Shown here piece by piece: positions 18,042 to 25,796 of a stretch of DNA of 64,000 bases. Positions within the stretch are counted from its first letter, which is position 1. Each line of letters starts with the position of its first letter. The position numbers were made by a program, and so were the translations under genes. This DNA comes from Bryobacteraceae bacterium. GTDB lineage: Bacteria; Acidobacteriota; Terriglobia; Bryobacterales; Bryobacteraceae. The notes beneath the pieces are model-generated. The model was not told the origin of the DNA, did no database searches, and worked only from the letters and a program-made list of their open reading frames with translations. The stretch spans positions 32,910-96,909 of the forward strand of contig JAICJH010000020.1 of NCBI GenBank assembly GCA_025928545.1, in the 5' to 3' direction.

Positions 18042-19344
18042 GCGAATAACCCACACCGGAAGACGACACGTAGCTCGGGCAGCCCGATACCTTGCCAAGA
18101 AACGCCTGCGGCTGTACGTCCACCTGCATCTCTTTGAACTCCAGCTGTCCGAACGTCAGCATCGGGAATACGCTGCGCACCGGCTTGTGGCTTTCCTGCA
18201 CCACATAAGGCGAACGCTGCGCTTCACGCATAGCCCGCGCCCACGCGCCCTCGTCATGCTCGTAACCGATATAGCTGTGCAGATCCGAATAGTCGTCGTT
18301 CGGACGCAGCACCAGCGATTCGCGATTCTCTCGGATGAAATCGATCAGGTCGACCGTCTTATCGCGCCACATCGTCTTGCCCGCTTTCACAACGCGCGTA
18401 AAAGGCACATGCTCTTTGATCGCCTTGCGCTCGTTGATCGGGAACTTCGCCGTCAGCGCGTCATCGGTCAGAAGTGCGAACATCGCCTTCTTGTGCGAGA
18501 GTTCCGAACGGAAGCTGTTTACGATGCAGACCTTGTGATCGCGATACGCATGTACCAGCGGATGATCCAGCGTAAAGCGCATCAGGAATTCCTGCACGCT
18601 GACACGCCGATAAATCAAATCGATATCCATGCCGGCCCCGCGCAGCACGCCGTTGCGGTATTCCAGCTGGTCCGGCGATACGAGCACGGATTGATAGCCT
18701 TCCGCGCGGAAGTAATCGCGGAACATCTCATATTCGCTGCCGCCGTTGGTGGTGCGGAACTCCAGAATCGCGATGTTCGGCTTGCGAACCGATCCCGAAA
18801 ACATCTTGTGAGCCTTCAGCAGCGCGTTCAAAAAGGGCTTCTTGCCGCCCAGTCGCGTGAGGTTGTAACGCCGCCGGAATTCCTTCACCGGCGGGCAATC
18901 GTAGAAAACTTCCGACAGGCCTTCCGCGTACGCGCCACCCGTCAAAGCGTCTGCGCTATATTGACGGACATGCAGCGATCCGTTGTGGATCTGCAGATCG
19001 AGTTGGGCGGAGACTTCCGGCATCGCATAACCGGGGTCGATCGCCGCCAGCATCTTCTCGGCGGGAAGCAGCTGCATGGTAGAAAGAAGTTGCGGGGATG
19101 CCAGTGCAAGCTGCAGCATCCGGTCAACCGCAGAGATGAGCGCTTCGCCGGTTTTGACCAGATTGTCGTACTGCTTCTGGGTCACGAAATTCGGCCGCAG
19201 GAATGGACAGAGCAGGCGGCCGCCAGCCGATAACTGGCGAGCTTCCATCTGCTCCTGTAAAGTTTTTACCCACCGCAAGTCGCGGTAGGGCTCGGATTCG
19301 AGAATCCGGTGATACCGGGCGATGGCTTCGTCAAGTTGCGTCAT
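17995..19344 (-). CDS. Circularly permuted ATP-grasp-like protein
   Basis: 449 residues, no signal peptide, cytoplasmic. The central part (IAILEFRTTNGGSEYEMF, DLIYRRVSVQEFLMRF, HAYRDHKVCIVNSFRSELSHKKAMFALLTDD, then SLVLRPNDDYS and YVVQESH) resembles the circularly permuted type 2 ATP-grasp family, where IYRRI and the AxxxGxADDKA-like segments take part in ATP and metal binding. Proteins of that family ligate amino acids or peptides to carboxylates. The assignment is by motif resemblance only. The following metallophosphoesterase overlaps its 3' end, so the two are probably coexpressed. The substrate is unknown. Confidence 0.6.
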   Translation of the reverse strand: MTQLDEAIARYHRILESEPYRDLRWVKTLQEQMEARQLSAGGRLLCPFLRPNFVTQKQYDNLVKTGEALISAVDRMLQLALASPQLLSTMQLLPAEKMLAAIDPGYAMPEVSAQLDLQIHNGSLHVRQYSADALTGGAYAEGLSEVFYDCPPVKEFRRRYNLTRLGGKKPFLNALLKAHKMFSGSVRKPNIAILEFRTTNGGSEYEMFRDYFRAEGYQSVLVSPDQLEYRNGVLRGAGMDIDLIYRRVSVQEFLMRFTLDHPLVHAYRDHKVCIVNSFRSELSHKKAMFALLTDDALTAKFPINERKAIKEHVPFTRVVKAGKTMWRDKTVDLIDFIRENRESLVLRPNDDYSDLHSYIGYEHDEGAWARAMREAQRSPYVVQESHKPVRSVFPMLTFGQLEFKEMQVDVQPQAFLGKVSGCPSYVSSSGVGYSHASGIAPTFIIESRN

Positions 19345-19638
19345 ACGTGGCGCTCTTTCATAGGTGGCCGTTGTTCAGGACCAACCGGGGACGACCGGCA
19401 GTCTTGCGGCCGGTTCTTCCGTTTCTGGAATTCAGTATGGCACAAACAAGCCGCATTTGCATGGCCTGAATGCGTCAAATTCCTCGTATCTTGTTGATAA
19501 TAAAAATAAATCTCGTAGTTCTGGACCTATCCCGATGTGTCCGTTACGCTACAGTCTCTACATCTTAAGAGATGCGGCCAACCCTTCGCGGGTTGCAAGG
19601 CAGCATGCGGAATGCCCACTCAGCTACACTATTACCCG

Positions 19639-20907
19639 ATGAAACTCACTTCATTGCTGGCAGTCTGCCTTATGCTCCCCGTCGCATTCGCCCAGGAGTC
19701 CGCCGCCGTCCGCACAATCGTGCAGGCCGAGAAACAGCCGCTTCTCGATACCCTGAAGGAACTGGTCTCCATCGAGTCCGGCACCAGCGATTACGACGGC
19801 GTCACCCGCATCGGCAATCTCATCGCCGACCGGCTGCGTGCCTTAGGTGGCGAGATAGAGAAGGTCCCGCCCGCGACAGACTACCTGCAGTTTCAGAACA
19901 CGCCGGAACGGCTCGCCGACACGATCATCGCCCGGTTTCGCGGCAAAGGCACTAAACGAATCCTGCTCCTCGCACATATGGATACCGTCTACACGAAAGG
20001 CATGCTGGCGAAGCAGCCCTTTCGCATTGACGGCGACCGCGCTTACGGCCTGGGTATCGGCGACGACAAGCACGGCGTCGCCACCATCCTGCACGTGCTG
20101 TCAGCGCTCCGGAATCTCCGCTTTGACCAGTACGGCGTAATCACCGTGCTGATAAGTCCCGATGAAGAGATCGGTTCCAACGCCGAGCGCGACTTAATTA
20201 CCTCCCTCGCATCCAACCACGACCTCGTCCTCTCTTACGAAGGCTCGCGCACGCCCGGTGACGACATTCGCCTCGCCACTACGGGTGCCGAAGTAGCCGT
20301 GCTCGCCGTAAAAGGACGCGCGTCCCATGCCGGAGCCGCGCCCGAGCAGGGCCGCAACGCACTTTACGAACTGTCGCATCAGTTGCTTCAGATGCAGGAC
20401 CTCTCGAACCCGGTCCGCGCGGTCAAGCTGAACTGGACCGTCGCCAGTGCCGGCAGCGCCAGCAACGTAATTCCCGAAGATGCTAGGGCCATGGGAGATA
20501 TGCGCGCCGATGACGAAGCCGACTTCGCCGCACTCGAGGCTGCTGTCCGCGAGAAGATTCGCAATCACCTGATTCCCGATACCTCTGTCGATGTTCGCTT
20601 TGACCGCATCTACCCTGCGATGGCGTTCCGCAAACAGTCTTTGCCCGTAGCCGAATATGCGCGCCAGATCTACGCTGAGTACGGCGGCAAGCTCGAGGTT
20701 GCCACCAAATCGCCTGGAGGCGCGACCGATGCGGGCTTCGCAGCCCTGAAGACCGACGCCCCCGTTCTCGAAAGCATGGGCCTGCGCATCTACGGCGCGC
20801 ATTCGAATGAGAACGAATACGTTGTTATGTCGTCCATTGAGCCCCGCCTCTATATGTCGGCACGCCTCATCATGGATTTTTCTCTGGGAAAAATCGCGGC
20901 TAGATAA
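19639..20907 (+). CDS. M20 family metallopeptidase, exported (glutamate carboxypeptidase-like)
   Basis: 422 residues from ATG at 19639. The signal peptide MKLTSLLAVCLMLPVAFAQ decides this start; 34 further codons upstream are open but look non-coding. M20 motifs: LLLAHMDTVY (first zinc ligands), GIGDDKHGVATIL (bridging Asp), LISPDEEIGS (catalytic Glu and zinc Glu), and a C-terminal HSNENEYV (zinc His). A dimerisation domain lies between about residues 215 and 325 (AVKGRASHAGAAPEQGRNA). It resembles CPG2-type exopeptidases acting in the periplasm. It stands alone, with nearly 300 bases of upstream sequence, followed by two TIGR03435 genes. Confidence 0.92.
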   Translation: MKLTSLLAVCLMLPVAFAQESAAVRTIVQAEKQPLLDTLKELVSIESGTSDYDGVTRIGNLIADRLRALGGEIEKVPPATDYLQFQNTPERLADTIIARFRGKGTKRILLLAHMDTVYTKGMLAKQPFRIDGDRAYGLGIGDDKHGVATILHVLSALRNLRFDQYGVITVLISPDEEIGSNAERDLITSLASNHDLVLSYEGSRTPGDDIRLATTGAEVAVLAVKGRASHAGAAPEQGRNALYELSHQLLQMQDLSNPVRAVKLNWTVASAGSASNVIPEDARAMGDMRADDEADFAALEAAVREKIRNHLIPDTSVDVRFDRIYPAMAFRKQSLPVAEYARQIYAEYGGKLEVATKSPGGATDAGFAALKTDAPVLESMGLRIYGAHSNENEYVVMSSIEPRLYMSARLIMDFSLGKIAAR

Positions 20908-20950
20908 AACGATGGAACTTCCCGCGCAACTTTCCGTATGAAAATTCGTG

Positions 20951-21742
20951 ATGTCGCCGGGACAATCCCTTCGTACCCGCTCCCTTCGCCCGCTGCTTTT
21001 GTTTGCCATTGCCCCGTTGTGTCTCACAGGCCAACCGCAATCAGCACCACCGCCGCTCCTGCGAATTGAAGTCGCCTCCATCCATCCGCACCCCTTCGCA
21101 GGCAACGAGCCCTCCGACCGCAAAATCCTCCCCGGCGGACGCTTCGTCGCCACCGCCACCACTGTCCGCACTCTCCTCCGTGTTGCCTTTGGCACCGACG
21201 ACAATCGCATGTCCGGCGCGCCGGGCTGGATCGACAATGAGACCTTCGACATCAACGCCACCACCGCTGATCGCGCCGAAATCGCGAGCCCGCCCCAATT
21301 GCAGCAACTCATCCGCTCCCTGCTCGAAGACCGCTTCCAGCTGAAGTTTCATCGCGATCAAAAAGATGCCCCCATCTACCGGCTCGAACTCGACAAGCCC
21401 GAAAAACCCGGTCCCGCCCTCACGCCCAGCACCCCCGAATCGCAGCCCAACATGACCACCAACTCCAGCGGCTCAAAGGCCGTCATGAAGGCTTCGAAGG
21501 TGTCCATGACCGACATTGCCGCCGCGCTGAGCCGCCAGGCAGGCCGCCGGATCGAGGACCATACCGGCCTCCAGGGTAACTTCGATTTCGAGATCGAGTG
21601 GGCACCCGAGGAAACTCCCGACTCCGTCAACCCCTCCCTCAACACCGTTCTAAAGGAACAGCTCGGCCTCAAACTACAGCCGGCCAAAGGCAGCATTGAA
21701 ATCCTGGTCATAGACCAGATCGCCCGTCCCTCCGCCAACTAA
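20951..21742 (+). CDS. TIGR03435 family protein (first of two)
   Basis: 263 residues. A signal segment (LRPLLLFAIAPLCLTGQ) precedes the standard family body: LRIEVASIHPHPF, GGRFVATATTVRTLLRVAFG, GAPGWIDNETFDINATT, QQLIRSLLEDRFQLKFHRDQKDAPIYRLELDK and, near the end, DHTGLQGNFDFEIEWAPEE with the closing LGLKLQPAKGSIEILVIDQIARPS. This exported family is expanded in Solibacter-type soil Acidobacteria; its function is unknown. A GTG three bases upstream could serve as start. It lies 43 bases after the M20 peptidase and may be cotranscribed. Confidence 0.9.
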   Translation: MSPGQSLRTRSLRPLLLFAIAPLCLTGQPQSAPPPLLRIEVASIHPHPFAGNEPSDRKILPGGRFVATATTVRTLLRVAFGTDDNRMSGAPGWIDNETFDINATTADRAEIASPPQLQQLIRSLLEDRFQLKFHRDQKDAPIYRLELDKPEKPGPALTPSTPESQPNMTTNSSGSKAVMKASKVSMTDIAAALSRQAGRRIEDHTGLQGNFDFEIEWAPEETPDSVNPSLNTVLKEQLGLKLQPAKGSIEILVIDQIARPSAN

Positions 21743-21773
21743 CACGCCGCCCGAACTTTCGTCTGGAGAAGGC

Positions 21774-22580
21774 ATGGAGTTTTTTGGGGTTACGATGAGT
21801 CTGAAAGCACGCGGAACCATGCGATACGCACTTTGCATCACGGCCTTATGCATTTCTGCTTTCGGGCAGCAGCCCCTGCGGTTCGAAGTGGCATCCATCA
21901 AAGCGCGGCAACCGGACACTCCGGTTTCGATGATCGGCGGCTCTCCATCGGGTTCGCAACTCAGACTGGAAGCGATGAGCCTGGTGGACCTGGTGTCCTG
22001 GGCGTACGCGGTGAAGCCCTGGCAGGTCGTAGGCGGACCGCCGTGGGCGGGAGTCCAGCGAGACCGCACCCAACTGGATTCCACCACCAGACGTTTCGAT
22101 ATCAACGCCAGAGCGGAAGGCGAGGCCGCTCGCTCGATCGATGAATTCCGCCGGATGATGCAGTCGCTCATCGCCGAACGTCTTGCGCTCACCTTCCACC
22201 GCGAATCGCGCGACACGCCGGTCTATGCGTTGGTGATCGATAAGAAGGGCTCCAAATTGCTCGAAAGCGCGCCCGAGGCACCCGGCATACTACGCATGAA
22301 TGGCGGCGGCAAAATCAGCGGCTCGGGCGCCACCATGGCTCAGTTAGTGAACTGGTTTTCCAACGCGAACGGCGTCGACCGGCCCATCGTCGACAGAACT
22401 GGGCTCACAGGCCGGTATGACTTCACGCTGCAATGGTCGAACGCGCTCGCCCAAACGGATTCAACCGATCCCTCCATCTTCACCGCGATGCCCGAGCAAC
22501 TCGGACTCCGGCTGGAGCCGGCGCGCGCGCCCGTCGAGTACCTGGTCATCGATCGCGCCGAAATGCCGGGCGAGAACTGA
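21774..22580 (+). CDS. TIGR03435 family protein (second of two)
   Basis: 268 residues, same family as the preceding gene and 31 bases after it. It shares FEVASIKA, VVGGPPWAG (gap in the usual position), FDINARAEGEA, MQSLIAERLALTFHRESRDTPVYALVIDK, DRTGLTGRYDFTLQWSN and LGLRLEPARAPVEYLVIDRAE. Three Met codons (residues 1, 8 and 16) precede the signal segment YALCITALCISAFGQ; the first has GGAG at 21764-21767, five bases before it. The two copies are clearly divergent, so they are old paralogues rather than a recent duplication. Confidence 0.9.
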   Translation: MEFFGVTMSLKARGTMRYALCITALCISAFGQQPLRFEVASIKARQPDTPVSMIGGSPSGSQLRLEAMSLVDLVSWAYAVKPWQVVGGPPWAGVQRDRTQLDSTTRRFDINARAEGEAARSIDEFRRMMQSLIAERLALTFHRESRDTPVYALVIDKKGSKLLESAPEAPGILRMNGGGKISGSGATMAQLVNWFSNANGVDRPIVDRTGLTGRYDFTLQWSNALAQTDSTDPSIFTAMPEQLGLRLEPARAPVEYLVIDRAEMPGEN

Positions 22581-22815
22581 CACGCTCTGCCCGATCTTAC
22601 CTGGGCGAGGCGACATTCTTCGATGAAACAATCCGGATCGCGACAGATCGGCTGAATATCACATCCGGACTCGCCGGCTTCGTAAAGGGTGAAGGTCACG
22701 CATATTCTTACGCGTCCCTCCAGCTACTATATCCGGGTTGGCCAACTCAGCCAGGAGCAGCTCCCGCAAAATGTTCCTGACTTGTGAATTCGCACAGCAA
22801 GCCTAAAATCATGAG

Positions 22816-23217
22816 ATGGCCACTACCTCGACTTCCCGCAAATCCTGGCTGGCCATTCTCCTCGCAATAATCGCAATAGGAATCCTCTCCCGCACCATTC
22901 ACACAGGCCTCCCGGTATTCGACAAATACCTGGGCGACGCCCTGTACGCCGCAATGGTCTACACAATCCTGCGCCTGATATACATGTCCGCCTCCGTGGC
23001 CGTGCCCGCAATGCTCATGATGACCGCCATTGAGTTATTTCAGCTAACAATGATTCCCGCCCACATGCTGGGAAGCGAACACCTGATGATTCGGATCTCC
23101 GCCAGGCTGATCGGCACCTCGTTCACCTTCCTGGATCTGCTCGCATACGCGATTGGAATCGCCTGCCTCTACCTCGCGGATTCCAGCGCAACGCGCGTCA
23201 CGCTTGCGAGAGAATGA
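22816..23217 (+). CDS. DUF2809 family membrane protein
   Basis: 133 residues with about four membrane helices: WLAILLAIIAIGILSR, LGDALYAAMVYTILRLIYM, AVPAMLMMTAIELFQLTMIP and FTFLDLLAYAIGIACLYLAD. The LGDALYAAMVY and IELFQLT segments are typical of DUF2809. The function is unknown. The downstream P-loop protein overlaps its 3' end, depending on the start chosen there, so they may form a two-gene unit. Confidence 0.8.
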   Translation: MATTSTSRKSWLAILLAIIAIGILSRTIHTGLPVFDKYLGDALYAAMVYTILRLIYMSASVAVPAMLMMTAIELFQLTMIPAHMLGSEHLMIRISARLIGTSFTFLDLLAYAIGIACLYLADSSATRVTLARE

Positions 23218-23809
23218 AATCCCGGACCTGACTTTGCCCACACAGCCAGACAGACGATTCATCGTGGTCTCCGGACTTCCCGGCAGCGGCAAATCATGCC
23301 TCGCATCAAAACTTGCCGGTCTGCTCGGTCTGCCGGTAATCGACAAGGACGATATTCTCGAACGCCTCTTCGATTCGAAGGGCTTTGATGATTTAGCCTC
23401 GCGGCGAACGCTCAGCAGCGAAAGTGACCTGATCTTCCGCCAGCAGGCAGAGGCTTCCGACGGAGCGCTTCTCGTTTCCTTCTGGCGCCTGCCAGGCATG
23501 CCGCCGGACTCCGGAACTCCCACTGACTGGCTCGCGCGCCTCTCGAATAACATCGTCAACCTGCATTGCGCCTGTTCTGCCGACCTCGCCGCCGCGCGGT
23601 TCACCCGCCGAACAAGGCACCCGGGCCACATGGACAGCGCAAGATCCCGCGAGCAAATCCTGACAAGCATCCAGGAATTGGAGCAATTGAAGCCGCTCGA
23701 CCTCGGGGAACGCGTGTCGGTAGACACCTCGGCGGAAATCGATCTCGTAAACCTGGTAAACCAGATATCCAGCGCGTTCGACCGCCTGTCGGGCGAGTCG
23801 CACAACTAA
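23153..23809 (+). CDS. P-loop nucleoside kinase-like protein
   Basis: 218 residues in the longest form. Walker A is FIVVSGLPGSGKSCLASKLA (about residues 36-55), followed by LPVIDKDDILERLFD, a DK-containing acceptor region as in shikimate/chloramphenicol kinase-like and AAA-type zeta-toxin-like kinases. The ATG start at 23153 overlaps the DUF2809 gene by 65 bases; a TTG at 23234, directly before the P-loop domain, is an equally good start. No partner reveals the substrate. Confidence 0.7.
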   Translation: MESPASTSRIPAQRASRLRENEIPDLTLPTQPDRRFIVVSGLPGSGKSCLASKLAGLLGLPVIDKDDILERLFDSKGFDDLASRRTLSSESDLIFRQQAEASDGALLVSFWRLPGMPPDSGTPTDWLARLSNNIVNLHCACSADLAAARFTRRTRHPGHMDSARSREQILTSIQELEQLKPLDLGERVSVDTSAEIDLVNLVNQISSAFDRLSGESHN

Positions 23810-23923
23810 GCCGCAACGTAAGTCAATCGAATCACATCCTTGTCAAGTGGCATCGTCACCCCCGCGCAGTCGCTGCAATGCCCCTGATTCAGCGTATTTC
23901 AATCGGCCAGAGAGTAACTGAAT

Positions 23924-24877
23924 TCAATTGGATTTTTGCGCCGGCCGCCGCTGCACTTCGACTTTGTCGCCGACAAGAATCGTCATCAGGTCGTCGGCGA
24001 TTTCCAGCTGTCCGGGATAGCTCTTGTGAGCCTCCGCCACGTCCGCCGGTCTTCCCCCATGTGCATAGATCGCAAGCCTTGGCCGAACGCGGCTGAACAC
24101 AACACCGGTTTCGGCCGCGGAAGTGTGATGGGCAACGATGCTTTCCGCCTGCTCCCGCGTCTGGCCTCTTCCCATGAATTCCGCCACCGTCGCGGGCGCA
24201 ACCTCATGGATCAGTACGTCAACTCCGCCGGCATGGCTGATCAGGTTCTCGGAGAATCTGGTATCGCCGGACATAGCGACAGAATGCCCGCCCGCGTCCA
24301 CGCGGTAGCCGAAAACCGGTTTCACCGGCCCATGATCGACGAGAAAAGCTGAGACCTTGACACCATTGTGCTCGTAAACGACGCCTTCCCCGATGTCGGT
24401 CGCGGCCACTCTGATTCCTTCGGCAGAAAACTTTTCATCTACGTCACGCCGGGTATGGATATCGAAGTCGAAGGTCTTGAGCATGTTGCTCATCATCTCC
24501 TTCGTGCCTGCCGGCCCCCAGACTTGAAGCGGCGTCTTTCGCCCCGATGTCCAGCCGGTCAGAAGCATGTCCGGCAACGAAATGATGTGGTCGGAGTGGA
24601 GGTGAGTGAGGAAGATCTTATCGATCTCGTTTTGGCCCACGCCCGCTTCGGCCAGACGCATTGACGCCGCCCGGCCGCAGTCGAACATCAGCTTTTCTTG
24701 GCCGGCTTCGATGAGGATCGCTGGACCATATTTCTGATTGTTGACCGGCGGTCCGCCGCCCGCGCCAAGTATCACGATCTTCAACGGGGCAGCCGCTGCT
24801 GCCACCGATGGCGTTTGTCCTGCGATGGAAAGAGTCGAAATCAGGAGTGCGGCAAAAGGGCGAAGGTATATTTTCAT
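23924..24877 (-). CDS. Exported metallo-beta-lactamase-fold hydrolase (RNase Z/arylsulfatase-like)
   Basis: 317 residues from ATG at 24877, chosen for the signal peptide MKIYLRPFAALLISTLSIAGQ; the frame is open 47 codons further upstream without protein-like sequence. The fold begins with LKIVILGAGGGPP, and the zinc motif is FLTHLHSDHI (HxHxDH type). Later zinc ligands are in FLVDHGPV, AMSGDTRFSEN and IVAHHTSA. This set fits the tRNase Z/AtsA branch. The signal peptide points to a periplasmic hydrolase, so tRNA processing is unlikely. The substrate is unknown. It is transcribed divergently from the next gene. Confidence 0.88.
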   Translation of the reverse strand: MKIYLRPFAALLISTLSIAGQTPSVAAAAAPLKIVILGAGGGPPVNNQKYGPAILIEAGQEKLMFDCGRAASMRLAEAGVGQNEIDKIFLTHLHSDHIISLPDMLLTGWTSGRKTPLQVWGPAGTKEMMSNMLKTFDFDIHTRRDVDEKFSAEGIRVAATDIGEGVVYEHNGVKVSAFLVDHGPVKPVFGYRVDAGGHSVAMSGDTRFSENLISHAGGVDVLIHEVAPATVAEFMGRGQTREQAESIVAHHTSAAETGVVFSRVRPRLAIYAHGGRPADVAEAHKSYPGQLEIADDLMTILVGDKVEVQRRPAQKSN

Positions 24878-25023
24878 GGAGTCTTTTTTTTTGCGCGATT
24901 TCCCAGCATAACAGCGATACCGAATGAACGTGTTCTGATCTCCTGCATCTGATTTCTTCACCTCGGCGTTGCCCCCGCGGACCCGGGGAGAGCGAGTGAG
25001 AAGTCGTCTGCCTGACAATAGTT

Positions 25024-25641
25024 TTGTCGGCGAAACATCTTGTGATTGCTAAACCAGAACCCAAAACAAATCCCAAAGACGTCTTCTTTCAGAGCGTCTG
25101 GTTCCGGCTTACCTACTTGCTGCTCCTCACCATTTACACAACCGTGCTCTGGTTCATCCTCGGGCCTGCATCCAAAGTTGCCGAGGCAACCACGCCGTGG
25201 TACGCGGTAAGTGTGGCCTGCGGAACATGTGGCCTCGTGATCGCCGTGCCCGCCCCCGCCATTGCGCGATGCCTGCCTCCCCGCTGGTTCCGCGTCCCCG
25301 CGCGCGAGCGGCTCCTCCATCGCTTACTTGGCGTCGACGTGTTCAACGGATTCCTCAATATCTCCGGATGGAACTCCAATGTGCTCGAACCTTTGCGGGG
25401 CTTCTCCGGCAAAAGGGCCGGCTTGCCTTCTCTGGAGCAGTCGCTGCGAGCCGCTGCTGTCTCGCATGGAATCTGCTTCACCATCCACATACTCCTGGCC
25501 GTCCTCGCACTTTTCACCAGGCATCCATGGAGCGCGGCACTATGGATGCTGTTCCCTGGAGTAGTCATTCATGTCTACCCGGTGCTGCTGCAACGCTCCA
25601 TCATGCTTCGACTCCAGCCGCTGCTGGATAAGACTGGCTGA
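25024..25641 (+). CDS. Membrane protein, possible CrtO-like acyltransferase family
   Basis: 205 residues, start TTG at 25024. Three to four membrane helices (about 26-46, 61-80, 148-166, 170-188). The block LLGVDVFNGFLNISGWN and the closing FPGVVIHVYPVLLQRSIMLRLQP resemble the short membrane family of glycosyl-diaponeurosporenoate acyltransferase (CrtO), which ends in NxYPxxxQRxxRxR. The resemblance is weak and there are no carotenoid genes nearby, so the function is left open. Confidence 0.55.
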   Translation: MSAKHLVIAKPEPKTNPKDVFFQSVWFRLTYLLLLTIYTTVLWFILGPASKVAEATTPWYAVSVACGTCGLVIAVPAPAIARCLPPRWFRVPARERLLHRLLGVDVFNGFLNISGWNSNVLEPLRGFSGKRAGLPSLEQSLRAAAVSHGICFTIHILLAVLALFTRHPWSAALWMLFPGVVIHVYPVLLQRSIMLRLQPLLDKTG

Positions 25642-25796
25642 TCCGCTCGGGCGCTGAGAGCCAGTCGGGTGCGTCGTCCAGTTCCCTGTATGTTTTCTTC
25701 TATCTTCTGTTAAGATCAGTTGACGTTTTATGTCTCTGACTCCCGGAACCCGTTACTGTTCCTGCGAAATCTTAATGCCCACGGACATGGGGGTGG

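Noticed and set aside
17890..19233. 447-codon plus-strand frame opposite the ATP-grasp-like gene
   Set aside because: The minus-strand frame has protein-like motifs; the plus frame is Arg/His/Gln-rich and begins inside another gene.
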